A DNA stretch of 64,000 nt from Chloroflexota bacterium (GTDB lineage Bacteria; Chloroflexota; UBA11872; VXNJ01), in the NCBI GenBank assembly GCA_026707405.1, contig JAPOWW010000002.1:97905-161904 (forward strand), read 5' to 3'. The position numbers and the translations under genes were made by a program. Shown here piece by piece: positions 8,826-17,535 of this stretch (positions are counted from its first letter, which is position 1; every line of letters begins with the position of its first letter). The notes under the pieces are model-generated. The model made no database searches, had not been told where the DNA came from, and saw only the letters and a list, made by a program, of their open reading frames with translations.

Positions 8826-9971
8826 CTAGCTCCAGCTGCCCGCGCGAAAGTCCGGCATGGGAATCGGCTCGCCGCCGCGTTCTATCGAGATCTGCGAAAG
8901 GAGTCCCGGAAGGGTCATATCGACCGCGCGGTACACATCGAGCGCTGGATCCCGCCCCTCGCGTATGGCCTGAAGGAACTCGCCGATCATGTGATATTCC
9001 CCCGCGCCGTAGTCGGGGCCATAAACGCCCGCCGGGATTTCCGTCCAGCGAGCCGGGAGATACTCCGCTTCCAGGTCGCTTAGCGGACGCCATTGATAGG
9101 GATCGGTATCGATAGTCTCGCGAGTGGTCGACTCCGAGCCAAACCGCTCCAACCAGATCTTGTCCTGATCGCCTAGACCTCGGGGACCTTCGTAGCAGCC
9201 GGTCGTACCCTGCAGAGAGCTATAGCCGGAGCCGTGAGGCCGGTTCGACAGCATGTCTACCCTGATGCGGACCAAGGCTCCCGAAACGAGCTTGCACAGC
9301 ATCGTCGTCGTGTCCTCGGCCTTGTTCTCGGGGCTGGAATGTACGCCGCTGCCGATGCACATGACCGAAGCGACGCGCTCGTCGAACCAGTCCAGGATCG
9401 GACCAAGGCTGTGTGTGCCGTAGGTACAACCGTTCACGCCGACCTGCCATACCGTGCGCCAGGTCCCACTGCCGTCCTCCCCATAGTGAATCGGCTTGAT
9501 GTCGTGGATGTACTCGCCCTCGGCGTAGTAGATATCGCCGAACAAGCCTTCCTGGACGAGGTTCTTTATAAGGATGTTCTTCGGAGAGAAACACGCATTC
9601 TCGCCGAGCATGTAAACGACGCCCGCGTCCCGCGCGGCTTCAACACCGTCGACCAGTTCACGGCATTGCTCGACCGACACGGCCGCGGTCACCTCGCTGA
9701 TGACGTGCTTGCCTGCTTCGAGCGCCTGCAGGCTGTGGGGTACGTGAAGATGCATTGGAGTAGCGACGAAGACGATATCGACCTCGGATTCGAGCATCGC
9801 CTGGTAATCGGTGAACCGCTCGGCTACGTCGAACCGGTCCGCCTGGCTGTTTAGGAAGTCCTCGCTTCTCGCGCAGAGAGAAGTGACCTCGGCCCCGTGG
9901 GCACGGAAACCCGCGATGAGCGACATTCCACGTTGCGCGCCGACGATTCCCACCTTCGGACGATCGTTCAT
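8826..9971 (-). CDS. Gfo/Idh/MocA family NAD(P)-dependent dehydrogenase 1
   Basis: A 381-residue sugar or cyclitol dehydrogenase-type protein. The N-terminal Rossmann domain starts PKVGIVGAQRGMSL; the usual EKP motif is replaced by ISEVTAAVS after LEAGKH (about 90-100), so the catalytic-lysine position reads differently from most homologues. The substrate domain carries the conserved GEYIHD and NGCTYGTHSLGPILDW segments, with histidine where the active-site HxxD pattern is expected. ATG at 9971 with GAGGAG five bases upstream is better than the in-frame GTG two codons earlier. It most resembles the 28363-29574 gene in this window (shared GEY/GQYLHD and THS motifs). Confidence 0.85.
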   Translation of the reverse strand: MNDRPKVGIVGAQRGMSLIAGFRAHGAEVTSLCARSEDFLNSQADRFDVAERFTDYQAMLESEVDIVFVATPMHLHVPHSLQALEAGKHVISEVTAAVSVEQCRELVDGVEAARDAGVVYMLGENACFSPKNILIKNLVQEGLFGDIYYAEGEYIHDIKPIHYGEDGSGTWRTVWQVGVNGCTYGTHSLGPILDWFDERVASVMCIGSGVHSSPENKAEDTTTMLCKLVSGALVRIRVDMLSNRPHGSGYSSLQGTTGCYEGPRGLGDQDKIWLERFGSESTTRETIDTDPYQWRPLSDLEAEYLPARWTEIPAGVYGPDYGAGEYHMIGEFLQAIREGRDPALDVYRAVDMTLPGLLSQISIERGGEPIPMPDFRAGSWS

Positions 9972-10081
9972 TTGCACTCCTCAGCTATCGGGGCAACTCT
10001 GGAATCTGGTTCCCGTGTCGGCGCGTTCGCCAGCCGCGCTTCGCATACTACTAGCTTGATAACGAGAACCGGCCGCCGGGA

Positions 10082-10336
10082 TCAGGGATTTCGGATCGGA
10101 AGCCTCAGCTCCAGGGCCAGACCGACGCCATCCAGTATTTTGTCGGTTGCGCTCTCGAGGTCCTGGCAAAGCCGGTCGAAGACTCGCAAGGCGTTGGCCT
10201 CATCATTCGCGCGTCCCGTAAGACGTACGAAATAGCAGCCCGCAAAGGCGCAGGCGAGCGGAAACATCGGGCAAGCTGGCCGCGCCTTGAACCCCATCAG
10301 CGTCAGGGCGTTGCCATCGCGAAACCTCACCGACAT
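10082..10336 (-). CDS. Small hypothetical protein (doubtful)
   Basis: Possible 84-residue ORF starting at an ATG with AGGAAGG immediately upstream, encoding MSVRFRDGNALTLMGFKAR and ending in an amphipathic acidic helix (ANDEANALRVFDRLCQDLES). The frame remains open upstream to 10495 through a TTG. No family recognised and no operon partner. It could be a real small gene in this otherwise empty spacer or just a GC-rich open frame. Confidence 0.3.
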   Translation of the reverse strand: MSVRFRDGNALTLMGFKARPACPMFPLACAFAGCYFVRLTGRANDEANALRVFDRLCQDLESATDKILDGVGLALELRLPIRNP

Positions 10337-10559
10337 CCTTCCTGGACGGGTTCCGGGTCTCACGTGGATGAAGTGTTCCGATTGACCTTCTCTATCACGA
10401 CGGCTAAGGACGATCTCATGGCGCCCGGCGTTTCCGCGTCGAAGCTCGTGGTGGCCCGTTACTCCGTGCGCATCGTCGTCGTCCAACCGTCGCAATTCAT
10501 CGCTCCCATCAGATCGGATCGCTTGTGGCAGTCAGTCTCGAAAGCAAGTAAACCAGTGG

Positions 10560-10579
10560 TATACTAGTAAACTTGTTTA
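10560..10579 (+). promoter_or_regulatory. Possible promoter/operator of the rhodanese gene
   Basis: A locally AT-rich patch in GC-rich DNA holds a good -10 match TATACT (10560-10565), followed at once by the perfect inverted repeat TAAAC-TT-GTTTA (10568-10579). It sits 50 bases before the rhodanese ATG. No convincing -35 box is seen at the right distance, so an activator- or repressor-controlled promoter is only a suggestion. Confidence 0.33.
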
Positions 10580-10629
10580 AATGGGGGTCTACCCGAACTT
10601 TAGCCGCTCGGCCTCTGGAGGTTCACGAC

Positions 10630-11466
10630 ATGTCCGAATATGCGAATCCCGACGCTCTAGTTTCCACTCAATGGGTCGCCGATAACCTGGGCAGTCCCGG
10701 CCTCGCGATAGTCGAGGTCGACGTGGACACGACCGCTTACGAGTCGGGTCACATCGCTGGAGCGGTGGGATGGAACTGGCAGTCGCAGCTGTCCGACAAC
10801 ATCCGGCGCGACATCGTCGCCCACGCCGAGTGGGAGGAGCTTTTGGGCGACTCCGGTATTTCCAACGACACCAGGGTCATCCTGTACGGTGACAACAACA
10901 ACTGGTTCGCGGCGTTCGCCTACTGGCAGTTCAAGATTTACGGCCATGACAACGTTCAGCTTATGAACGGCGGGCGAGTCAAGTGGGAGCAGGAGGGCAG
11001 GCCGCTTGTCACCGACGCGCCCGACGTCGAGCCGGCGGAGTACGACGCGCCCGAGGCCGATCTCTCCATTCGCTCATTCCAGAATCAGGTGCTCGAAGCG
11101 CTGGACCAGAACGTCGAGCTGGTCGACGTGAGGTCCCCGGCCGAGTTCACGGGCGAGATCATGGCGCCTCCCGGTCTGCCTGAAACGGCGCAGCGCACCG
11201 GACATATTCCGGGAGCCACCAACATACCGTGGCTCGAAGCGGTGGCCGATGACGGCTCCTTCAAGTCCGCCGACGACCTCGCGCGGATCTACGGATCCCG
11301 TGGCATCACGGGCGACAAGGACATCATCGCCTACTGCCGCATCGGCGAGCGCTCGTCCCACACCTGGTTCGTGCTCAAGGAGCTTCTCGGATATCCCAAC
11401 GTGACCAACTACGACGGTTCATGGACCGAGTGGGGCAGCATGATCGGGATGCCCATCGAGAAGTAA
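10630..11466 (+). CDS. sseA: Thiosulfate/3-mercaptopyruvate sulfurtransferase (tandem rhodanese)
   Basis: Two-domain rhodanese of 278 residues that moves sulfane sulfur from thiosulfate or mercaptopyruvate to a thiophilic acceptor. The N-terminal domain is inactive (GDNNN at about 87-91 where the Cys loop would be), while the C-terminal domain holds the catalytic loop YCRIGERSS with C236. The loop CRIGERSS fits thiosulfate-type enzymes better than the CG[S/T]G[V/T]T loop of mercaptopyruvate enzymes, so the symbol is used in the broad sense. The ATG at 10630 has GGAGG eight bases upstream; a longer frame from 10573 is less likely. Monocistronic. Confidence 0.9.
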   Translation: MSEYANPDALVSTQWVADNLGSPGLAIVEVDVDTTAYESGHIAGAVGWNWQSQLSDNIRRDIVAHAEWEELLGDSGISNDTRVILYGDNNNWFAAFAYWQFKIYGHDNVQLMNGGRVKWEQEGRPLVTDAPDVEPAEYDAPEADLSIRSFQNQVLEALDQNVELVDVRSPAEFTGEIMAPPGLPETAQRTGHIPGATNIPWLEAVADDGSFKSADDLARIYGSRGITGDKDIIAYCRIGERSSHTWFVLKELLGYPNVTNYDGSWTEWGSMIGMPIEK

Positions 11467-11645
11467 GCCCCGCGAGGGGGCTGGCTTGGCTCGGGGATGG
11501 CCCGATTCGTCCCCGTGCGCGCAAGATAGAAACACGCGGCGCGCAGTTCTCGCGAGTCGGGTCGATCCTGCGGTCCAACGCGTCCGGCGTATATCCTGTC
11601 GCTTGATAATGTCAATTCATTCCAACAGCGGCGGGAGGAATAACA

Positions 11646-12830
11646 ATGGCGACCCAGCGAATCGGTCTGATCGGCACCGGCGACCAGGCGCGCTCTTACG
11701 GTGCGCACATAGCGGCGAATCCGCGGCAGTTCACCTTTGCCGCGGTCGCCAGCAAGAGCCAGGACCGCATGAACTCCTATGCCGACGAGTTCGGCGTTCC
11801 GGCCGGAGCGCGGTATGCGAACACCGAAGCCCTCGTGGATTCCGGGGTGCCGCTCGACGGTCTGATAATCACCTCGCCCGACACGACGCACGAAGAAGTG
11901 GCGCTCGCTTCGATGAAGCTGCGCGTTCCCATACTGCTCGAAAAACCGATCGCGGACTCCGTGGAGGGCGCCTATCGGGTGGCGCGCGCCGCCGAGTCCG
12001 CCGGAGTCGATATCACGGTGGGACTTGTCCTCAGGTACACGCCCTTTTATTCGAAGATAAAGGAGCTGATCGAAGACGGGGCCATCGGCAGGCTAACCCA
12101 GATCGATGGCCGTCTGGTCCTCAAGTACACGTTCGCGTCGACCCACTTCATGCGGTCGCACAACCGGCACCGCTCGGACATGGGCAGCTTTGCGCTCAGC
12201 ATGTGCGGTCACGACTTCGACATCATCAACTGGTACGTCGGCGACCGCGCCACTCACATAGCCTCGTTCGGCGGTCTCGACTACTTTCTTCCCAGGGATG
12301 ATGCCGCGATGCGCTGCTCCGAATGCGACCGTGCCCCGATCTGTCCGTTCTACGGTCCGCACGCTTTCGCCGACCGGCCGCCCTCGCCATATACCGACCA
12401 CTGCGTCTATCACATCGACAAGGACATCGTCGACAGCCAGCACTTCATGATCGAATATGCGAATGGCGTGCGAGTCTCGTTTTCGGCGCTGTTTCTGGGC
12501 CATCGCACCCGGCGCGAGCTGCTTATCGTCGGGGACGAGGGCGAGATACGCGCTGATCTGGACCGAAACGAGATCGAGGTCGACCGTTTCCGCCCGCAGC
12601 AGTCGTGGCGATTCGATCTCAAGGCCGCGTCCAGCGGTCCGCTCGGCATCCCCGGCCTCATGGACGACTTGAGAAACCGCATCGCGGGGATCGAGGGCGA
12701 ATCGACGGCAACCGCCGAGGCCGGCAGGGAGTCCGTAGTGGTCGGAATCGGCGGAGATGAGGCCCAGCGGGAACGACGGATAGTCGATCTGGATGGACTG
12801 CGGGCGAAGGGCGCGGCTGCCGCAGCCTGA
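11646..12830 (+). CDS. Gfo/Idh/MocA family dehydrogenase 2, with Cys cluster
   Basis: A 394-residue NAD(P)-dependent dehydrogenase-like protein. The Rossmann motif is IGLIGTGDQARSYGAH (6-21) and the catalytic EKP is at 99-101. The substrate half has MCGHDFDIINWYVGD, matching the family's conserved HxxD helix. Between them a cysteine group C224-x2-C227-x5-C233 (RCSECDRAPIC) is conserved in the paralogue at 32269-33576 and absent from the other two Gfo proteins here, suggesting a small metal or structural knuckle. The start has an excellent GGGAGGAATAACA leader before the ATG. The substrate is probably a polyol or sugar derivative; not determinable. Confidence 0.87.
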   Translation: MATQRIGLIGTGDQARSYGAHIAANPRQFTFAAVASKSQDRMNSYADEFGVPAGARYANTEALVDSGVPLDGLIITSPDTTHEEVALASMKLRVPILLEKPIADSVEGAYRVARAAESAGVDITVGLVLRYTPFYSKIKELIEDGAIGRLTQIDGRLVLKYTFASTHFMRSHNRHRSDMGSFALSMCGHDFDIINWYVGDRATHIASFGGLDYFLPRDDAAMRCSECDRAPICPFYGPHAFADRPPSPYTDHCVYHIDKDIVDSQHFMIEYANGVRVSFSALFLGHRTRRELLIVGDEGEIRADLDRNEIEVDRFRPQQSWRFDLKAASSGPLGIPGLMDDLRNRIAGIEGESTATAEAGRESVVVGIGGDEAQRERRIVDLDGLRAKGAAAAA

Positions 12831-12870
12831 GTTTTGGCGGTCTGGCGCGGCGGTCTTCGGTCTATCGCCG

Positions 12871-13359
12871 CTAGAGATCCTTCAGCACGCGTCGCGCCCA
12901 GTCATGCCACTCTTCCCAGGCCGTCCAAACGGATCGCCCCCACGCCCGCACTAGATCAACGTGCTCTGCGGCGCTCGTCGCTCCCGCCACGTCCGCGACT
13001 GTCACCGGTCCGGGGCTGCCCGTAAGGTGTATTTCCGGCAACCGGCGGCCCGCTTCCAGCATTTCCCGCCAGCCCTGCGGCTCTCGAGTCCCGATTACCG
13101 GACTTGCTCCAAACTCCACGATCGCGCACAGCCGCACGAGATGGAAGGCGTTTGACTGCGGACCGTGGGCGTCTCCGTGTTGAAGCGCGTAGGCATCCAC
13201 CGTGATCAGGAGTACCTTGCCAAAAGCCGGATCGCTGTATTCCTTTGCCAGCACGCTCTCGAAGATCCTGCGGCAGCCGTCCTCTCCTCCCGCCTCTGGC
13301 GCTCCACAAAGCGGGCAATCATCCGCATGGTTCGTAGCCAAGGTATCGGGTCTGCTCAA
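12871..13359 (-). CDS. DUF5946 family protein
   Basis: A 162-residue protein that I recognise as DUF5946-like from the N-terminal CPLCGA knuckle, a following single Cys (GCRRIFESVLAKEYSDP), the block VDAYALQHGDAHGPQSNAFHL and a C-terminal Trp-rich helix (WTAWEEWHDWARRVL). The two Cys plus later Cys/His could bind a metal. Function unknown. The start is a TTG at 13359 with GGAG eight bases upstream; no ATG is available before the Cys motif. It diverges from the DUF1905 fusion gene. Confidence 0.72.
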   Translation of the reverse strand: MSRPDTLATNHADDCPLCGAPEAGGEDGCRRIFESVLAKEYSDPAFGKVLLITVDAYALQHGDAHGPQSNAFHLVRLCAIVEFGASPVIGTREPQGWREMLEAGRRLPEIHLTGSPGPVTVADVAGATSAAEHVDLVRAWGRSVWTAWEEWHDWARRVLKDL

Positions 13360-13563
13360 ATCGATTGCTCCAGGTCAAGCCTCATGGCCGCGTCGTTGAT
13401 CCTGCGCCCGGGAACGCGGCGGATCGAGGCCCCAAATGACGGTAACGCATGAATCCAGGAGGTATATTCTGAACGGTGCGGGAGAGACTGCTCCGCATCG
13501 GTCTTCCGGCCTGTGCAATAGTGCTCGCGCTGGTTCCGGAGTTCTTTGGGAGTTCTGCAGATA

Positions 13564-14481
13564 ATGCCGGAAGCTCCCGAGCTTGAGTTTCGGGCAACCA
13601 TCGTCAAACAGGGGCCTAATCCCTGCGTGGACGTTCCGGAGCGCGTCAGCCGTGCATTCCGGCCGTGGGCGCGGTCGGGCAGGATACACGTCGAGGGCCT
13701 GCTGAATGACACGCCAATCCGGGGATCCTTGATCCCAACCGGCGCCGGGCGCCATCGCTTTTTCGTGAACGGAGGCATGAGAAGCGCCGCCCGGGTTGCG
13801 GCCGGTGATTCGGTCGTGTTCGCGTTAAGGGCCGTAGTTCCCGACCAGGTGACCATCCCCGCGGACATCTTGGAAATGCTGCGGTGCACGAAGGACGCGG
13901 AATCCGCATTCAAGGCTTTGACGCCATCTCATCGCCGCGAGCTGTTGCGTTATGTCGACGACGCCAGAACCCGCCAAAGTCGAATTAAGCGAACGTCCCG
14001 CATGATCGATACGGTCCTGAACAAAGGCCGACCGGCCAAACGCAGACGTCCGCGGCGACCGCTCTGGGTCTGTCCCGAGTGCGGCAACGAATTCGTCAAC
14101 AGGAACCAGTATCACTCTTGCGAGCGCTTCACGCTGGCCCACCCGTTCGCGGGCAAGCCCGAGGAGATACGAGAACTCTTCGATGCGTTCCTGGGTATGG
14201 TGGAGGAATGCGGCCCGGTCAAGGTCTTGCCCTCCCGCGATAGCATCGTGTTGATGGTCCGGGTCCGCTTTGCCCGCGCCGTTCCCAGGACGCGATGGCT
14301 CGATGTCGGATTTTGGCTGCCACGTCGGTTTGAAGACTCCCGCTTTCATAAAGTCGAAACAATCTCTCCGGGCGCGCACGTTCACGTCTTGCGCATCACC
14401 GGCATCGAGCAGCTCGACTCGCAGGTTGCGGAGTGGCTTCGTGATGCCTACTCCGTCGGCTGCCAGGAGCATCTGTCCTAG
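13564..14481 (+). CDS. DUF1905 / YdeI-like / zinc-ribbon / DUF5655 fusion protein
   Basis: A 305-residue fusion. Residues 1-95 fit DUF1905 (RATIVKQGP...GRHRFFVNGGMRSAARVAAGD), 96-155 fit the YdeI/OmpD-associated helical region (IPADILEMLRCTKDAESAFKAL and LRYVDDARTRQSRIKRT), then a zinc-ribbon-like segment with C170, C173, H184 and C186 (WVCPECGNEF and YHSC), then a DUF5655-like domain to the end (HPFAGKPEEIRELFD, GPVKVLPSRDSIVLM, and a C-terminal WLRDAY helix). DUF1905+YdeI and DUF5655 usually occur as separate small cytosolic proteins of unknown role. The ATG at 13564 is chosen over an upstream TTG. Confidence 0.75.
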   Translation: MPEAPELEFRATIVKQGPNPCVDVPERVSRAFRPWARSGRIHVEGLLNDTPIRGSLIPTGAGRHRFFVNGGMRSAARVAAGDSVVFALRAVVPDQVTIPADILEMLRCTKDAESAFKALTPSHRRELLRYVDDARTRQSRIKRTSRMIDTVLNKGRPAKRRRPRRPLWVCPECGNEFVNRNQYHSCERFTLAHPFAGKPEEIRELFDAFLGMVEECGPVKVLPSRDSIVLMVRVRFARAVPRTRWLDVGFWLPRRFEDSRFHKVETISPGAHVHVLRITGIEQLDSQVAEWLRDAYSVGCQEHLS

Positions 14482-14558
14482 CTCGAAACGTTCGCGGAAC
14501 GCCGAAATATGCCAACACGCTCACCTACTCCTGGGATGTTGTCGCGAGAGACGGCCGA

Positions 14559-15971
14559 TCAGCCGACGCGAAGGTCTCCGACAGGATAGGTCCGAAGCGA
14601 AGTTCGGCTGGTCCGTCGAAGCAACGCCAGGGCGACGGTAAGCGGTCCCAGCCGTCCTACGAACATCAGAATGCTCATGAAGATTTTGCCCCACAGGCTC
14701 AGCGAGGCGGGCACTCCGGTTGAAAGCCCGATGGGTCCCAGGGCTGAAATCGAGTCGAATAGCGATGGAATCAGCTGCGAGGAGAGTGACTGCAAGGCGA
14801 AAACAATCGGTACCGCGATTGCGATCCACGCTCCGTAAAGCAGCAGCAGAGTGACCGCAACGTAGATTCGGTCTGGCGAAACGGTTCTGCCGAACGCCTC
14901 GGCGTGCGGGCGGCCGAGCAGGCCCGCGCGCATGCCCGCCACGAGCGCGCCCAGGGTGTTCACCTTGAGTCCTCCGCCCATCGAAGCCGAGGCTGCGCCT
15001 ATGACCATGAAGACCATGAAGAAGACGAGAGTAAGCTGTCCTACCTGTGCGAACGTCACCGTGGAGAATCCGGCGTTGCGCACGGTCACCGCCTGAAAAA
15101 TCGAGTTGGTGATCTTATGCACCAGTGGCATCTCCCCAAGGGTCTGCGCGTTTGCGAACTCCAGAACGAAGAACCCGAGCGCGGCCAGCGGCCAGAGGAC
15201 GAAGTTGGCGCTGAGGATGATCTTTGTCTCCATGGTGAGCCGGCTGAACTTTCGCCTGCCAAGCAAGTCCAGGACCACCAGGAAGCCAAGGTCGCCGGGG
15301 ATAATCATGGCCATCATCGTCAGCAGGAACAGCGGCTTGAGCGCCGCCCCTTGGAGGCTCTGAAAGCCGCCCATCAAGTCGAATCCGGAGCCCGTGTACG
15401 CGCTGACGGCATGAAAGGTCGCCGACCACCAGGCCGGGTCCTCCGTTGTGATGGTCGGGTCGTTAGTAATCTGGGCAAACAGAAGCAACGCTCCTATACC
15501 CTCCACCAGTAGGGTGAAGATGATCAGCCGCCGCGCCAGCCTTGGCACGCCTCCGATTTTCCTAAGCGATAAGGACTCCTGAAATACACGGCGCTGGTGA
15601 ATGGTTATGGTCCGGCCCAGGGCCAGAAACAGGACTATCGCCCCTCCCATAAACCCAAGTCCGCCGACTTCCATGAGAACGAGGATCACGACTTGTCCCG
15701 CCCGGCTCCAGTGCGTGGCGGTATCGACCACGACCAGACCGACCGTTCCGGTCGCCGAAGTGGCGGTGAACAGCGCATCTGGAAACGACGTGAATTCGCC
15801 TGACTCGCTGGAGAACGGGAGCGTGAGCAGGACGGTGCCGATCGCCACGATCATCAGAAATCCCGCGACCAGCGTTAGCTGAGGGTTGATGTTCGTGGTG
15901 CGCCTGCGAAACGGCTCGACGACCAGGCGAATGGTCTTCCTGCGCCTGATCGGAACGATTGCTTCACGCAT
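14559..15971 (-). CDS. ktrB: KtrB/TrkH-type potassium transporter membrane subunit
   Basis: Integral membrane K+ uptake protein of 470 residues, the usual size. The four pore-loop selectivity filters are visible in order: TSATGTVGLVV, SAYTGSGFDLM, TVRNAGFSTVTF and SALGPIGLSTGV, each with the central glycine. About eight to ten hydrophobic helices surround them. Partners of this family are RCK-domain KtrA/TrkA proteins; none is encoded next to it, so the regulator must be elsewhere. A positively charged N-terminus (RRRKTIRLVVEPFRRR) follows the ATG at 15971. Confidence 0.92.
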   Translation of the reverse strand: MREAIVPIRRRKTIRLVVEPFRRRTTNINPQLTLVAGFLMIVAIGTVLLTLPFSSESGEFTSFPDALFTATSATGTVGLVVVDTATHWSRAGQVVILVLMEVGGLGFMGGAIVLFLALGRTITIHQRRVFQESLSLRKIGGVPRLARRLIIFTLLVEGIGALLLFAQITNDPTITTEDPAWWSATFHAVSAYTGSGFDLMGGFQSLQGAALKPLFLLTMMAMIIPGDLGFLVVLDLLGRRKFSRLTMETKIILSANFVLWPLAALGFFVLEFANAQTLGEMPLVHKITNSIFQAVTVRNAGFSTVTFAQVGQLTLVFFMVFMVIGAASASMGGGLKVNTLGALVAGMRAGLLGRPHAEAFGRTVSPDRIYVAVTLLLLYGAWIAIAVPIVFALQSLSSQLIPSLFDSISALGPIGLSTGVPASLSLWGKIFMSILMFVGRLGPLTVALALLRRTSRTSLRTYPVGDLRVG

Positions 15972-16225
15972 CGATTAGCTGTGTCCCGTGCCGCCGGGCG
16001 GCTGTCTCAATTGAGCGAACCCCGAACCCGTTACTTTAACGGGGAACTCTTGAAATCGACCGGATGGAGGCGACGATCTGTCTAGCTGGCCAGTCACCCC
16101 GGGCGACGGCCATATAATTCCCGGCATGCTGGTTAGGTATGTGACGGGCATCGAACGTCTGACTTTGAGGGCCGTCGACGCGGTCGCCGTGCGCGGTTAT
16201 CCATAACCTGCACGGTGCAAGCGTG

Positions 16226-16792
16226 ATGAAAAAGCGCGTCGTTCGTATAGCTCTCAGGATAGGCTGGCTACTGCTCGGCGCCAGTATTCTGGCGACCGTC
16301 GGTTATGGCGTCTACCAGCTCGCTGTCGAGGATGTGGCCACAGTCTTCGAGCGGGTTGCCGGCGCCGTCATAGCGACTGTCCTCGCCGGTATGTTCCTAG
16401 TTGTCCTGCGCCAGCGGTTGACCGAGCGCAAGACGGACTACAAGGATGTCCCGAATACAAGTGCCGTCATCGTGGTAACGACGCCTAGCATTGAAGGCAA
16501 GCGCGTCGTGCGAACGCTCGGTCTGGTTCGAGGCGGTACGATCCGCGCGCGTCACTTCGGCCAGGACATTATGGCGCGGTTGCGGTCGTTAGTCGGTGGT
16601 GAGATCCACGAATACGCCGACCTGCTGGGTAAAAGCCGAGATCAAGCACTCGACCGCATGATTCGGCAGGCGGAGGAGTTCGGCGCCAACGCCGTGCTGA
16701 ACGTGCGGTTTACGACAGTAGTCATGATGCGCGGCGCAGCCGAAATCATGGCCTATGGTACGGCGGTCGTTGTCGAGCCGGAGACTCCCTAA
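16226..16792 (+). CDS. YbjQ/UPF0145-like protein with N-terminal membrane helices
   Basis: A 188-residue protein. The C-terminal 105 residues match the YbjQ/UPF0145 pattern: VVTTPSIEGKRVVRTLGLVRGG, an ADLLGKSRDQALDRMIRQAEEFGANAVLNVRF core and a final AYGTAVVVE strand. Stand-alone YbjQ proteins are about 100 residues and form oligomeric shells of unknown role. Here two hydrophobic helices (about 10-30 and 40-62) would tether the domain to the membrane, cytosolic side. The ATG at 16226 follows an in-frame GTG directly. It is divergent from ktrB, about 250 bases away; that spacer shows no other feature. Confidence 0.8.
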   Translation: MKKRVVRIALRIGWLLLGASILATVGYGVYQLAVEDVATVFERVAGAVIATVLAGMFLVVLRQRLTERKTDYKDVPNTSAVIVVTTPSIEGKRVVRTLGLVRGGTIRARHFGQDIMARLRSLVGGEIHEYADLLGKSRDQALDRMIRQAEEFGANAVLNVRFTTVVMMRGAAEIMAYGTAVVVEPETP

Positions 16793-16931
16793 AGCTGGGC
16801 GGGACTTGGCTGGCGGCGCGTGTACGCCAAAGGCTCTCCGGTTAGCGAGAGGCGCGCGGTCCTGACCGCTAAACAGCCCGCTTGTTCCCGTAAAGCAAGT
16901 ACGTCGCTCCGCCCGCCACGGCTCGTTCGTC

Positions 16932-17372
16932 CTACTTCCCCTCCGCCTCGACGAACTCCTTGAATGCGCGCATCGACTTCATCGTTTGCTTTGGGAACAT
17001 CGGCCGCAGGACCAACGAAACGAATCTCCAGATGCCCGTGAACTTGAACTCGTTCTCGGTAATCCAGCGAGTGCGATCGGGCCCCTCCTCGACAAAGCGA
17101 TTCACCATGCCGTTCCAGGCGTGGTCGGCCTCATAGGATCCGGCGAACACGTCGGGCAGATCGCGGACCGCCACCGTTTCGATCATCTCCAGTTCTCCGC
17201 TGCCCCGTTCGAACACCAGCCGCGATTTCGCTCCCGGCTGTCCCGGCTCGCCTTCCAGGTGCTCGAAGCTCTTCAACCCCTGCATCCACTTGAACAGGTT
17301 GTCGGTGCTGTCGAACAGCTCGACCACTCTGTCGCGCGGCGACTCGATCACGATCTCACAGGTGTACTTCAT
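16932..17372 (-). CDS. SRPBCC (polyketide cyclase/START-like) family protein
   Basis: A 146-residue helix-grip protein: it opens MKYTCEIVIESPRDRVVELFDS and has the family's FKWMQGLKSFEHLEGEPGQPGAKSRL-type loop and the long C-terminal helix (KQTMKSMRAFKEFVEAE). Such proteins bind hydrophobic ligands in a cavity; no catalytic function can be read. The ATG at 17372 with GGAG seven bases upstream is better than the 20-codon longer frame. It diverges from the propeller gene at 17536. Confidence 0.82.
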   Translation of the reverse strand: MKYTCEIVIESPRDRVVELFDSTDNLFKWMQGLKSFEHLEGEPGQPGAKSRLVFERGSGELEMIETVAVRDLPDVFAGSYEADHAWNGMVNRFVEEGPDRTRWITENEFKFTGIWRFVSLVLRPMFPKQTMKSMRAFKEFVEAEGK

Positions 17373-17535
17373 TCGCTTTCTCCACATTTGTCCAACTACG
17401 TCGCGTGGGCGATCCGGGTCTAACCGACTCACGTCAGTAGTCCTGGTAGCTCCGTACCCGACTAGCCCCGTTTAGTCCCATCTAGAATATGCGACCTCAA
17501 GGGCGATCATGTGTTTGGATGGGGAGGAGCGGGCC

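Larger units (their letters stand above)
9972..10629. other. Spacer of about 650 bases before the rhodanese gene
   Basis: The left part is likely leader for the leftward Gfo gene and the right part holds the rhodanese promoter. A small leftward ORF in the middle is listed separately with low confidence. Nothing else recognisable was seen. Confidence 0.4.
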
